A program made the translations under genes and the position numbers. From assembly GCF_021233415.1 (NCBI RefSeq), contig NZ_CP089466.1, positions 620,001 to 684,000 on the forward strand: a stretch of DNA of 64,000 bases, written 5' to 3'. How positions within the stretch are numbered: position 1 is the stretch's first letter; each line of letters starts with the position of its first letter. This document shows, in pieces, positions 1 through 8,629 of the stretch. Source of the stretch: Halobacterium litoreum (GTDB lineage: Archaea > Halobacteriota > Halobacteria > Halobacteriales > Halobacteriaceae). The notes beneath the pieces were generated by a model. That model saw only the letters and a list, made by a program, of their open reading frames with translations, was not told where the DNA came from and searched no databases.

Positions 1-1
1 G

Positions 2-427
2 GTCGCGGGCGACGGCACCGACCCGGTGCGGGTGGCGTTCTCGCTCGCGCTCACCGCGAACGAGGAAAACGGACGCATCGAACCCGAGCGCGAGGCCGGC
101 GACGACACGCCGACGGGCGAACTCGCGGACGCCCTCGAAATCGCGGCGTGGTACGACACCGGCGCGTTCGGCGTCTCCCGACTCGGCGGCTGCGACGGCG
201 AGCGCGGCGTCGGCGAGACGACACTCGTCGACGGCACGCTCCGGGACGCGGACGCGGCGCTCGCGGACGGCGTGCGCCTCGGCGGCGACTGCCTCGGCTC
301 CGACCAGCAGGTCTGCGTCGGGCTGTCGTGGTCGCTCCCCGCGTCCGTCGGCAGCCGAATCCAGACCGACAGCGTCGAGACCGACCTGGCGTTCGCCGTC
401 GAGGCCTGCGGAGGCGACTCGTCGTGA
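2..427 (+). CDS. C-terminal part of a SipW-dependent (TasA/camelysin-like) secreted protein
   Basis: The reading frame is open from the window edge, so the 5' end is missing. The visible 141 residues are acidic, with scattered cysteines (GGCDGER, GDCLGSDQQVC) and end in an SVGSRIQTDSVETDLAF stretch followed by EACGGD. That ending is the layout of haloarchaeal TasA/camelysin-like proteins, where a beta-sandwich closes with a QTDS..F.F.A.QC motif. The neighbouring gene encodes a second member and the next a SipW-type signal peptidase, which supports an exported, possibly fibre-forming surface protein. The family call is inferred from this ending and from context; the signal peptide lies outside the window. 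Confidence 0.55.
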   Translation, partial: VAGDGTDPVRVAFSLALTANEENGRIEPEREAGDDTPTGELADALEIAAWYDTGAFGVSRLGGCDGERGVGETTLVDGTLRDADAALADGVRLGGDCLGSDQQVCVGLSWSLPASVGSRIQTDSVETDLAFAVEACGGDSS

Positions 428-473
428 CGACCGAACAGTCCGTTAAACCCGTCGCTGAATCCCTAAGACGGTC

Positions 474-482
474 AATAAATAT
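474..482 (+). promoter_or_regulatory. TATA-box-like promoter upstream of the TasA-like gene
   Basis: An AATAAATAT run stands out in GC-rich DNA. Its centre is 30 bases before an ATG at 508, the spacing expected for a leaderless haloarchaeal transcript. That ATG opens a 12-codon ORF (508-546) which ends at the start region of the next gene, so the transcript may begin with this mini-ORF. Confidence 0.5.
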
Positions 483-538
483 CCGGTCGTTCGGCGTAGC
501 GACGGCCATGACAGCACCGGGCTCGGGGGTGGGCGGCG

Positions 539-1552
539 GTGGTTGACGTGTCTCGGCGAACGCTCCTGCGCGGGCTGGGTGCCGCCGGCGCGGCGTCGGT
601 CGGCGCGGCCACCGGCGTCGCCACGCACGCGACGCTCCGGGACGGCGAGCCGTTCGGCACGCTCGCCGCCGAATCCGGCACGCTCGACCTCGACCTCGCG
701 ACCCGGTCGGTCGCCGACGGCGACGTGACGGAGTTCCCGACTCAGGACGGCCCGTTCCCGTCGTCGTTCGCGAGCGAACCGACGGCGACAGTCGACTTCG
801 GCACGGTCGACCCGGAGCGCGGCCGCGAGTCCGGGCACGCAACGCTCGCGTTCCGCGTTTGCGGGAATCCGGGCCGGGTGTGGTTCCGGCCGGTCGGCTC
901 CGCCTCCGGTCTCGCCGACGAACTCCACGTCGAACTCTCGCACGCCGCGACCTGCGGCGACCCCGGCGCGACCCTCTACGAGGGGTCGCTGTCCGGCCTG
1001 TTCGACGCGCTCGGCGACGGCGTGCAACTCGGCGCCGGCTGCGTGCGTCTCGGGCGCGTCGAACTGGAAGGCGGCGCGCTCGTCGGCCCGAACGACTCCC
1101 TAGCCGTCGACGACGTGCCCGGCGCACTCACCTTCGACGGCCCGGACGGCCCGGTCGAAATCGAGGTGACTGCGGGCCACTTCAAGGACGACGGCGAACT
1201 CCGGGGCGTCGACCTCGCCTCCCCAGACGCCGCCCTCTGTCGCGTCGACGTGAAAGGCGGCGGGAAACAGACGGGAAGCCGGGACGGCGTCGAGACGTAC
1301 CGCTTGGACTGCGCGGACGGCGCCACCGACCTGCTCGCCGGCACGAACCCCGGCGGCAGGCCGAGCGGCCTCAGCCACTTCGACGTGTACGCCTGCGCGG
1401 ACGGCGACTGCGTCGGCTGCGAGCCGGCGTGTCTCGAACTCGACTGGACGCTCCGGAACCCGCGCGAGGTCGCGGGCGAGTCGCTGACTCTCGACTTCGA
1501 ACTGTTCGCGCGGCAGTGCCGGCACAGCGACGCGAGGAACCCATGGCGCTGA
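539..1552 (+). CDS. SipW-dependent TasA/camelysin-like secreted protein
   Basis: The product has 337 residues. It begins with a Tat-like signal (SRRTLLRGLGAAGAASVG), and after the cleavage region come TasA-like elements: a short strand containing GTLDLDLATRSV, a CGNPGRVWF motif, and a C-terminal SLTLDFELFARQCRHSD motif typical of haloarchaeal SipW-dependent proteins. Several paired cysteines suggest disulfides outside the cell. Start choice is uncertain between GTG 539 and GTG 548; the mini-ORF at 508-546 overlaps the first and stops one base before the second. The signal peptidase gene follows 49 bases downstream, which suggests co-expression of substrate and processing enzyme. The exact role (surface fibre or matrix) is inferred. 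Confidence 0.6.
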   Translation: MVDVSRRTLLRGLGAAGAASVGAATGVATHATLRDGEPFGTLAAESGTLDLDLATRSVADGDVTEFPTQDGPFPSSFASEPTATVDFGTVDPERGRESGHATLAFRVCGNPGRVWFRPVGSASGLADELHVELSHAATCGDPGATLYEGSLSGLFDALGDGVQLGAGCVRLGRVELEGGALVGPNDSLAVDDVPGALTFDGPDGPVEIEVTAGHFKDDGELRGVDLASPDAALCRVDVKGGGKQTGSRDGVETYRLDCADGATDLLAGTNPGGRPSGLSHFDVYACADGDCVGCEPACLELDWTLRNPREVAGESLTLDFELFARQCRHSDARNPWR

Positions 1553-1601
1553 CACTCGCTCGGGCGGTCGGCGGCCGCCGGTCCGCCACGAGGTGGTCGG
1601 C

Positions 1602-2426
1602 GTGAACGCTCGCACGTGGGCGCGCCGCGCCGCCAGCGTCGCGGTCACGCTGCTCGCCGTGGTCGTCGTCGCGGCGTTCGTCGTGCAGGCCGCACCCGGC
1701 GCCGTCGGCGCCGAGGAGAGTTACGTCGTGCTCTCGGGGAGCATGGAGCCCGCAATCTCGCCCGGCGACGCCGTGGTCGTGCGCCACGTCGCCCCCGAGA
1801 ACGTCGGCGCCGGCGACGTGATAACGTTCCAGCGCGCCGGCGAGTCGACACCCGTCACACACCGCGTCGTCGAGGTGGTCGAACGCGACGGCGGCCTCGC
1901 GTTCCGCACGCAGGGCGACGCCAACGAGGACCCCGACCCGACGCTCGTTCCCGCCGACGCGCTCGTCGGCGAAGTGTGGTTCGCGATGCCGCTCGTCGGC
2001 CACGTCGTCCTGTTCGCGAACACGCTCCTCGGTCGCGTGCTGTTCGTCGTCGTCCCCCTGCTCGCGTTCGGCGCCTCGGAACTGTACGCGTACGCGACGG
2101 CCGACGACGGCGACGAGGACGCCGGCGACCCGACTCCGGTGTCGGTCGGTCCCGCACCCGAGTCCTCGGCGGATGCAGGCGGCGTCGCCCTCTCCACGAC
2201 CGACCTCCGGCTGAGTTCGTTCGTGCTCGGCGCGTTCGCCGCGTACAGCGCGTACGTCGCCTACACCGACCCGTCTCCGGTCGCCGTCGCGGTGGTCGCC
2301 GCGACAGCGGTGTCGCTCGCGTTCGTCGCGGTCGTGTTCGTCCTCGGCGACGCACCCGATTCGCGCCCGACCAGCGCGCGCACCGACGGCGGCGACAGCG
2401 AACGAGGTGACGCCGATGGCTCGTGA
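1602..2426 (+). CDS. Signal peptidase I, SipW/Sec11 type
   Basis: This is a membrane-bound serine protease that removes signal peptides. An N-terminal membrane segment (about residues 12-30) is followed by VLSGSMEPAISPGD with the catalytic Ser at about residue 47. A VTHRVVEV motif follows, with His at about 87 in place of the bacterial Lys, as in SipW and Sec11 enzymes, and then QGDANEDPDP. Two or three further membrane helices and a charged tail follow. GTG 1602 is preferred because a GAGGTG Shine-Dalgarno-like sequence lies at 1590-1595; GTG 1593 is possible. A small ORF (1543-1605, 20 codons) overlaps this start as GTGA and could couple translation to the upstream gene. Its position between TasA-like genes suggests those are its substrates. 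Confidence 0.85.
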   Translation: MNARTWARRAASVAVTLLAVVVVAAFVVQAAPGAVGAEESYVVLSGSMEPAISPGDAVVVRHVAPENVGAGDVITFQRAGESTPVTHRVVEVVERDGGLAFRTQGDANEDPDPTLVPADALVGEVWFAMPLVGHVVLFANTLLGRVLFVVVPLLAFGASELYAYATADDGDEDAGDPTPVSVGPAPESSADAGGVALSTTDLRLSSFVLGAFAAYSAYVAYTDPSPVAVAVVAATAVSLAFVAVVFVLGDAPDSRPTSARTDGGDSERGDADGS

Positions 2427-3051
2427 CGCGACCGCCGTCGCGCTCGTCGCCGTCGTGTTCCTCGCCGCCGCCGCGACCGGCTTCACGGCCGCCGAACTGA
2501 CCGACAGCGAGGGCATCGGCGTCGCCGTGAGCGTCGACAACCTGCCGGAGGACCGGCGCGTCTCGGCGTTCGGCGCGGCGAACGAGACGCTCGAAAGCGG
2601 AACCGAGAACGGAACCGCGACTGGCAACGAGACGGCAGTCGAGAACGAGACTGTCGGCGGGGACGGCAACGATACCGTTCTCGGGGCACCCGTCACCGAC
2701 AACGGGACGACCGACAACGAGACCGCCGCCGGCAACGATACCGTCACCGACAACGAGACGGGCGACAACGAGACCGTCGGGGTGCCGATTCAGAACGGGT
2801 CCGCCGACCGCCTCACGGACGGCAACGTGACCGTGGATGGCGGCGACAGCGGGACGAGCACCGACGCGACGGGAACCGACTCGACCGAGAACGAGACGGT
2901 CGCCGAACCGCCCGGCGGCGACCCGACCGACAGTGAGAACGCGACGACCGGAAACACCGACGGAGGCCCGACCGGCGCCACGAGTGACGACGAGCGCGCC
3001 AGCGACGCGAGCGCGCCCGCGGCCGGTCAGCCGTCCCGGTACTCGCCGTAG
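2416..3051 (+). CDS. Sequon-rich secreted protein of the SipW locus
   Basis: The product has 211 residues. An N-terminal hydrophobic segment (ATAVALVAVVFLAAAATGF) precedes a short TasA-like strand region (IGVAVSVDNLPED), then a long low-complexity tail of Asn-Glu-Thr and Asn-Gly-Thr repeats. That tail gives well over ten N-glycosylation sequons, so the mature protein is probably a heavily glycosylated surface or fibre component. The ATG overlaps the end of the signal peptidase gene by 11 bases, so the two are very likely co-translated. The 3' end overlaps the convergent regulator gene by 25 bases. I recognise no named family beyond the locus association. Confidence 0.55.
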   Translation: MARDATAVALVAVVFLAAAATGFTAAELTDSEGIGVAVSVDNLPEDRRVSAFGAANETLESGTENGTATGNETAVENETVGGDGNDTVLGAPVTDNGTTDNETAAGNDTVTDNETGDNETVGVPIQNGSADRLTDGNVTVDGGDSGTSTDATGTDSTENETVAEPPGGDPTDSENATTGNTDGGPTGATSDDERASDASAPAAGQPSRYSP

Positions 3052-3812
3052 GGCGTCGCGTCGGCCCACTTCGCGTCGAAGAACTCACTCGCCCACTCGA
3101 CGGCGCCCCGGTCGTCCGTGTCGACCACCAACCGCATGTGTGTCCCCTCGTCGTCGTAGCCGCCGACGTAGGCGCGTTCGTCGCCGAGGACGAGTCGGAA
3201 CGCCGGCACCTCCGCGACGCGCACGTCGAAACAGTCGCCGGCGCGCGCGTACTCCAGCATCGTCTCGCCGTCCGCCTCGAGGTACTCCACGACCGACGGC
3301 GGGTAGAGAATCGAGGCCGTCAGGTCGCTGCCGGCGCGCTCCGCGAGCGCGCGCTGGTAGGCCGGCTCCGGCACGGTCGGGTCGAACTCGCGGATGCGGT
3401 CGGCGTCCGACGCGGGCGCGAGGAACTGCCGCACCGGGCGGTACGGGTCGTCCGCCGTCGGCGTGGTGACCGACGCCGAACGGAACTTCGACAGGTCGAA
3501 GGCGCCGTCCGCGCGGGTCAGCGCCTCCAGCAGCGGCGACAGGCGCTGGGCGGCGCCGATGGTGTCGACGGCGCGGCCCGCCTCCGCGGCGACGACGTCG
3601 CCGAACGCGGTCAAGCGGTACGCGCCGTCGCGGCGCTCGACGACGCCCTGCACCTCGAACTCGCGCAGCACGCGGTGGGCAGTCGACCGGGAGACGTCGA
3701 GTGCCTGCTCCACGTCGGCCCGCGCCATCGCGCCGTCTCGGAGCGCCTCGAACAGGCCGTACCGCTCGGCCGCCGCGCACAGCACGGTCGACGGACTGTC
3801 CGATTCGTTCAT
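3027..3812 (-). CDS. Winged-helix transcriptional regulator, FilR1-like
   Basis: The product has 261 residues. The N-terminal third is a winged helix with a recognisable helix-turn-helix (RADVEQALDVSRSTAHRVLR) and a wing (VVERRDGAYRLTAFG). The remainder resembles the middle/sensor domain of archaeal FilR1-like regulators (PPSVVEYLEADGE ... FRLVLGDERAYVGGYDDEG). ATG 3812 is chosen over a TTG three codons upstream. A perfect 15-base palindrome abuts this start and may be its own operator. The gene converges on the secreted-protein gene with a 25-base overlap. Ligand and targets are unknown. Confidence 0.7.
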   Translation of the reverse strand: MNESDSPSTVLCAAAERYGLFEALRDGAMARADVEQALDVSRSTAHRVLREFEVQGVVERRDGAYRLTAFGDVVAAEAGRAVDTIGAAQRLSPLLEALTRADGAFDLSKFRSASVTTPTADDPYRPVRQFLAPASDADRIREFDPTVPEPAYQRALAERAGSDLTASILYPPSVVEYLEADGETMLEYARAGDCFDVRVAEVPAFRLVLGDERAYVGGYDDEGTHMRLVVDTDDRGAVEWASEFFDAKWADATPYGEYRDG

Positions 3813-3827
3813 CGATATCAAATATCG
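3813..3827. promoter_or_regulatory. Palindrome at the start of the FilR1-like regulator (candidate operator)
   Basis: CGATAT-CAA-ATATCG is a perfect six-base inverted repeat with a three-base spacer. It lies directly before the regulator's ATG, so a protein bound here would block initiation or transcription. Autoregulation is inferred from position only. Confidence 0.45.
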
Positions 3828-3990
3828 GTGATTTGTGATAATCCTTCGTGTCAGTACAGTCCCAAAACGTGGGGAATTTTCTGCCGGTGAGACGCTCTCG
3901 AGAGGTAACTATACGGCCACCACCGTCGTGATTGGTAACGTGTAACGCGGTACCACGTGTGGGAAACGCGGACCGCACAGGGGGAGTCCG

Positions 3991-4530
3991 ATGCTCGAAC
4001 AACGCCAACAACTAGAGAGAGCCGAAATTCACGACGTACTGAGCAACGACCGCCGCTGGCAGGTCCTCGAACTGCTCGCGGACGAGAGTCCGCGGACGCT
4101 CCGGACGCTCGCCGACCAAATCGCCGCCGTCGAAGCCGGGGAGTCGCCCGCGCCCAGACAGGTCCGGCAGAGCGTCTACGTCACGCTCCACCAGAACCAC
4201 CTGCCGAAACTCGACTCGCTGGACATCGTCCGGTACGACGACGTCTCCAAGACCGTCGCGCTCGGCGACCGCGCTGACGACATCGACGTCTACCTCGAAG
4301 TCGTCGAACGCGGCCACCTCTCGTGGAGCGAGTACTACGTCGGCGTCGTCCTCGTCGGCCTGCTCGCCACGCTCGCCAGCCTCCTCGCAGTCCCCGCGTT
4401 CGTCTACCTCACGCCGGTCACGTTCGCCGCCGGCGCGCTCCTCGTCCTCCTCGTCTCGCTCGCCGCACAGATCTACCAGCAGGGCAGCCCGTGGACCGAC
4501 CGCCTCAGGCGGGACGCTGGCGGCGACTGA
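3991..4530 (+). CDS. Membrane-anchored winged-helix protein (DUF7344-like)
   Basis: The product has 179 residues. The N-terminal part (about 1-100) is a winged helix of the haloarchaeal type that begins EIHDVLSNDRRWQVLELL and contains VYVTLHQNHLPKLDSL and IVRYDDVSKTVALG. Two hydrophobic segments follow (about residues 113-135 and 138-158), so the DNA-binding-like domain would be tethered to the membrane. A TATA-like AACTATAC lies near 3908-3915. Proteins of this layout are common in haloarchaea and uncharacterised; a regulatory role is inferred from the fold. Confidence 0.65.
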   Translation: MLEQRQQLERAEIHDVLSNDRRWQVLELLADESPRTLRTLADQIAAVEAGESPAPRQVRQSVYVTLHQNHLPKLDSLDIVRYDDVSKTVALGDRADDIDVYLEVVERGHLSWSEYYVGVVLVGLLATLASLLAVPAFVYLTPVTFAAGALLVLLVSLAAQIYQQGSPWTDRLRRDAGGD

Positions 4531-4570
4531 CGACGTGACCGTTACGTGCCCCCGGCGCGAACCCACGCCC

Positions 4571-4792
4571 ATGACACAGCGGACGCTACGCCGGGACGCC
4601 CGCGGGTCGGTCGCGCTCTGGTCGCTCGCCGCCGGCGCCGTCACCTTCCTCGTCGTCGCCGTCGCCGCCACCGCGCTGCTCGAAGACGTGTTCTGGCCGT
4701 CCGTCTTCGTCGGCGTGCCACTCGGCGTCCTCGCCGGCGCGCTCGCCGCCGTCGGCACGGCATACAGACTCGAAGAAAAACCGCGCTCCTGA
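4571..4792 (+). CDS. Small two-helix membrane protein, unknown
   Basis: The product has 73 residues from ATG 4571. An in-frame GTG upstream would add 12 residues with a low-complexity start and is less likely. Two hydrophobic segments (about residues 14-35 and 40-62) form most of the protein and the C-terminus is charged. It follows the DUF7344-like gene by 40 bases on the same strand, so the two may be co-transcribed. No family recognised. Confidence 0.55.
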   Translation: MTQRTLRRDARGSVALWSLAAGAVTFLVVAVAATALLEDVFWPSVFVGVPLGVLAGALAAVGTAYRLEEKPRS

Positions 4793-4801
4793 CGCGCCGC
4801 G

Positions 4802-6139
4802 TTACTCGACGTACGTGTACTTGCGCTCGTTCATCGGGCCCCAGCCGTCGAAGACGAACTCCGAGTCGGGCTGCGTGAACGGCTCCAGTTCCACGGACTT
4901 CTCGTGGTTGTGGCGGTCGTGGACCTGCTCGTACTCGCTCCACGAGAGGTCGTAGCGCGCGTCGATCTGCTCGTCGATGTTCGACGCCAGCACCTCCTCC
5001 TCGAAGCCGGGCTGGACGGTCTCTGCGTGAATCTCGGCCTGCGCACCGGAGCCGTAGGACGCGACGAGCATGCGCTTGCCCGCGAGGTCGACGTCGTTCT
5101 CGACGGCGTGCCGGAGCGCGCTCATCCGCGCGATGTGGACCGAGCCCGTGTACCAGTTCCCGACGTGACTGGAGATGTCGAGGGTCGGCTCGATGGTGTC
5201 TGCGTACCACTCGCGGTACGCCTCGGTGTTCTTCAGTTCGTCCATGTAGTCCCGGATTGCCTGCTCGAAGGCCTCGGCCGAGTCGAAGTCCTCGCGGCGC
5301 GGTTGGGTGCCGATTTGGTCGGCGAGTTCCGCCTCGATTTCGGTGTCCCGAATCATGTGCCGGTAGCCGAGCACCGCGGCCTTCCGAACCATCCCCGGGT
5401 AGGGCGTGTGGAACGGGATGTACTCGTAGTCGTCGGGGTGGGACTTTCCCGACACGCTCTCGAAGTCCTCGAGGGCTTCGCGCATCCGCGCGAGGTACAC
5501 CTGAATCGAGCGCTTCCCGTCGACGCTCGGGAACTGCTGGTTCGGCTTCAGGAAGTCCGTCTCGTCGGCGGAGCCGTACCCCTGCTCGGTCGAGAGTTCG
5601 ACGAGGTCCGGGTCCTCGGTGATGTACATCGCGACGGCGCCCGCGCCCTGCGTCGCCTCGCCCGCGTCGTCTCGCGCGTACAGCGCGGTGTCGGTCGCCA
5701 CGACGAGCGCGCCGCGGCCGCGGTTCCGCCCCGCGAGAATCCAGTTCACCGCGTCGTCGAGGCTCTGCGTTCCGGCGATGCAGGCGAACTTCCGCTCGCC
5801 CTTGTTCGCGTGGTGGAAGTCACCGTCGTACACCTGTTCGAGACAGCCCGCGATGTACGTCGAGACGGGCTTGGAGTTGTCGAACGCGGACTCGGTCGCT
5901 ACGTCGATGCGGCCGATGTCCTCGGGTTCGAGACCCTTCCGGTCCATCAGGCGGTGGGCGGCGTTCGCGCCCATCGTCACGATGTCCTCGTACGCGTCCG
6001 GGAACGACGAGGCGTGCAGGCCCAGCCCCTTCGTGTACTTCCCCGGGTCGTCGCCCTTCTGCGGGGCGAACGTCTCCGCGAGGTCCAGTTTCAGCTTCCC
6101 CGTCCACACTTCCATGGCGTCGATGCCGACGGCGGTCAT
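4802..6139 (-). CDS. mvaS: Hydroxymethylglutaryl-CoA synthase
   Basis: The enzyme condenses acetyl-CoA with acetoacetyl-CoA to HMG-CoA, the entry to the mevalonate pathway that makes archaeal isoprenoid lipids. The product has 445 residues. Catalytic residues are visible: Glu83 in ATESAFDNSKP, Cys120 in FACIAGTQS and His244 in IPFHTPYPGM. These match the Glu-Cys-His set of HMG-CoA synthases, and full length is retained. The gene converges on the small membrane-protein gene with 9 bases between stops. Called hmgB in some haloarchaeal annotation. Confidence 0.95.
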   Translation of the reverse strand: MTAVGIDAMEVWTGKLKLDLAETFAPQKGDDPGKYTKGLGLHASSFPDAYEDIVTMGANAAHRLMDRKGLEPEDIGRIDVATESAFDNSKPVSTYIAGCLEQVYDGDFHHANKGERKFACIAGTQSLDDAVNWILAGRNRGRGALVVATDTALYARDDAGEATQGAGAVAMYITEDPDLVELSTEQGYGSADETDFLKPNQQFPSVDGKRSIQVYLARMREALEDFESVSGKSHPDDYEYIPFHTPYPGMVRKAAVLGYRHMIRDTEIEAELADQIGTQPRREDFDSAEAFEQAIRDYMDELKNTEAYREWYADTIEPTLDISSHVGNWYTGSVHIARMSALRHAVENDVDLAGKRMLVASYGSGAQAEIHAETVQPGFEEEVLASNIDEQIDARYDLSWSEYEQVHDRHNHEKSVELEPFTQPDSEFVFDGWGPMNERKYTYVE

Positions 6140-6201
6140 ACACGCCCTTTGACGAACGCGGCTTATTGTTTTGTCGATAGGCGGTTCGACAAAAGTCGAA
6201 A

Positions 6202-8580
6202 TTATGGGTCAGTGCCGTCGGCGGTGTCCGAGACGATTCGGCTGTCCACCACGGCGCCGTCCGGTCCGTAGACGAGAATCGCTATCTTGAACGGTTCTCC
6301 GTAGCCGTACCCCGGACTCAACTTGACCTTGCTTGTACTCCGTGTCGCGCTCGTCGTGCTCGCCTTGTCGCCGGTTCCCGTGGATACGGCGACCAGTTCC
6401 GTCTCCGCGTAGTCGCCACTGGAGACAGTGTAGTCGAACCAATATCGCGGGCCCTGTCCGTTGCTAGATTTGTCATCGATGGTCGAACTCGATAGGACTG
6501 CGGTCGTTCCCGTCGACAGGTCGTCGTTGCCCGCCGGATTCGCGGCGTCCGCCACGTCGCTGACCGTCTCGGACGCGGCGACGTACTCGCCGCCGCTGTC
6601 CGAGTAGATGACGCGGACGGTCACGTCGTACGTGGCGCCCGCGCCGTAACTCGAACTGTACCGGAGCCCGCCCCGAACGCCGGCGTTCTGTAACGTCTGA
6701 GTGGCCGACCCGTCGTTCTGGTTCGCGTACTCGATTTCCACGCGCTCGAAGGAACTGTTCGTGTTCGAGACGCTGTACGACCCGACGTACTCGACGCTGC
6801 TCTGGTCTTGGTGGGTCAGGTCGTCAAGGCGGAACGCCACCTGCGGCGTCGAACCGCCACCGCCGCCACCACCGTCGTCGGCACTCGGCGGCCGTGCGTA
6901 CGCCACGAACTCGCTGCTCTCCGTCCCATCGTCGTGGCGGTAGGACACGACCACGCGGAAGTCCTCGTTCGAGACGTTCACCGCTGTTGCGCCGCCGCCC
7001 GTCACCGCATAGAACTCACTGAACGTGATTTCCGCGCTGTCGTCCGGCGCGAGTTCTACTGGTGACCCGCCGACTGTCGTGGATACGTCCGTGAACACGC
7101 CCGCGCTCGTGTCGTAGACGCGCTCCGTCCGACTCGTCTCCGCCGAGAGCGTCAGGCCGCGGTCGCCCACGTAGACGTACTGGTCGTCAAGTATCAACAC
7201 GTCTGCCGTGGCCGACTGTTGGTCCGCGAGGCTATCGACAGCGAGTTCGCTCTGGCCCGGTCCCTCCCCGGTAGCCTTGTCCGACAGCCCGGTGATGTCC
7301 GCGTTCTCCGGGATTACCGTCACGTCGGTGATTGTGACGTTCGAACCGTACTGATTCTCGACGGTGACGTTCAGCCCGCCGGGCACCGAGTCGGGGTCGG
7401 CGCCGTCGAACGCCGTCGCATTCCCTGTGTACACGAGTGACCCGCCACCGCTCCCGTTACCGACGGTTGCGGTAGTCGTGTCCACCGACGCCTCGACTTC
7501 GGTGCGGTCCGGGCCGCCGCCGAGAATCTGGAGCGTCGCCGTCCCCGACTCGCTGTCGCTCGCGCGGAACGTCGCTTGTCCGTTCTCGTCGGTCACTCGG
7601 TTCGACGTCTGGAACGGACTCGCCCCTGGGACGGAGACGGTGACGCCAGCCACCGGATTGTTGAAGCGGTCCCGCGCTTCGACGGTGACGCTGTCGCTGT
7701 CGTTCTCGACGACCGTGAGGTAATGCGGGCCGGGGTCGGCGGTGTCGCTCCCGACGCCGACGCGCGCCGTCTGGAGCGTGTACGTGTCGCGTCCCGTCAA
7801 CTGAATCTCGACGCGGTTCTCGCCCGCGTCGACGACGCTCACGTTCGGCTGGTCGCCGAGCGCGGTCTGATTCCGGAACGCGGCCGCCGAGACGCTCGTC
7901 GGCACCGTCACCGTCACCGGGCTTCCGGGGTTCTGTGGTTCGACCTGCACGCGCTGGTGGGGCGCGCTCAGCGCCTCCGGGCTCACGGTCACCGGGCCGC
8001 TCCGCGACGTGGCGAGCGAGCCGTTGATGGAGACGAGCGTGATGGTGTCCCCGCGCACCAGCAGTTGGTCGGTCAGCGGCACGGAGACGTTCCGGTCGGG
8101 GAAGTAATTCGACAGCACGCTCGCGGTGTATCGGCGCGTCGGCGCGCTCTGGTACTCGCTGTAGTCCGGGACGTACTCCACGTACTTCGTGGACGCCGAC
8201 CACGTGCCGTCGAGGAACTCCTGCGTCTCCGGGTTCGTCGCCTCGACGTTCGACACCTGTATGGTGTCGTTGTCGTACGACCCGGTTCTCAGCGTCCCCG
8301 AGGGTGGCGGCGGATTCACGAGGAAGACGCGAGACGGGTACGTCGTGCCGAGCCGGACCGACGTGGGGCGCGTGCTCCCGGCGGCCGCCGTCGACAGCAG
8401 CGAGTTCCGCAGTTGGGTCAGGTCGCCTTCGACGGCCTGGCTGTGTTTGTACTCGACGTCGGCGTTCTGCGTCGGGACGACCGTCGCTTGGTAGAGTGCG
8501 AGGGCGATGATGATAGTCGCGAAGAGTAAGACGGCGCCGACCTGGACCGTCACCCCCCGAGTGTCGTCCCTGAATCGCAC
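6202..8580 (-). CDS. Large surface protein with pilin-type N-terminus and Ig-like domain
   Basis: The product has 792 residues. The N-terminus (RFRDDTRGVTVQVGAVLLFATIIIAL in two parts) has a short charged head then a hydrophobic helix, like haloarchaeal class III signal/DUF7289-type proteins. A central region contains VEARDRFNNPVAGVTVSVPG followed by VTDENGQATFRA, the signature of bacterial-Ig/Big_1-like domains. Later parts are rich in Ser, Thr and Gly with many sequons. It is probably anchored by the first helix and extends outside the cell. The function is not known and no enzymatic motif is visible. Confidence 0.65.
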   Translation of the reverse strand: MRFRDDTRGVTVQVGAVLLFATIIIALALYQATVVPTQNADVEYKHSQAVEGDLTQLRNSLLSTAAAGSTRPTSVRLGTTYPSRVFLVNPPPPSGTLRTGSYDNDTIQVSNVEATNPETQEFLDGTWSASTKYVEYVPDYSEYQSAPTRRYTASVLSNYFPDRNVSVPLTDQLLVRGDTITLVSINGSLATSRSGPVTVSPEALSAPHQRVQVEPQNPGSPVTVTVPTSVSAAAFRNQTALGDQPNVSVVDAGENRVEIQLTGRDTYTLQTARVGVGSDTADPGPHYLTVVENDSDSVTVEARDRFNNPVAGVTVSVPGASPFQTSNRVTDENGQATFRASDSESGTATLQILGGGPDRTEVEASVDTTTATVGNGSGGGSLVYTGNATAFDGADPDSVPGGLNVTVENQYGSNVTITDVTVIPENADITGLSDKATGEGPGQSELAVDSLADQQSATADVLILDDQYVYVGDRGLTLSAETSRTERVYDTSAGVFTDVSTTVGGSPVELAPDDSAEITFSEFYAVTGGGATAVNVSNEDFRVVVSYRHDDGTESSEFVAYARPPSADDGGGGGGGSTPQVAFRLDDLTHQDQSSVEYVGSYSVSNTNSSFERVEIEYANQNDGSATQTLQNAGVRGGLRYSSSYGAGATYDVTVRVIYSDSGGEYVAASETVSDVADAANPAGNDDLSTGTTAVLSSSTIDDKSSNGQGPRYWFDYTVSSGDYAETELVAVSTGTGDKASTTSATRSTSKVKLSPGYGYGEPFKIAILVYGPDGAVVDSRIVSDTADGTDP

Positions 8581-8629
8581 GGTTGGGTGTAATCGGGAAC
8601 CGAACCGTATAAACGCGGCGGGTATCCGG

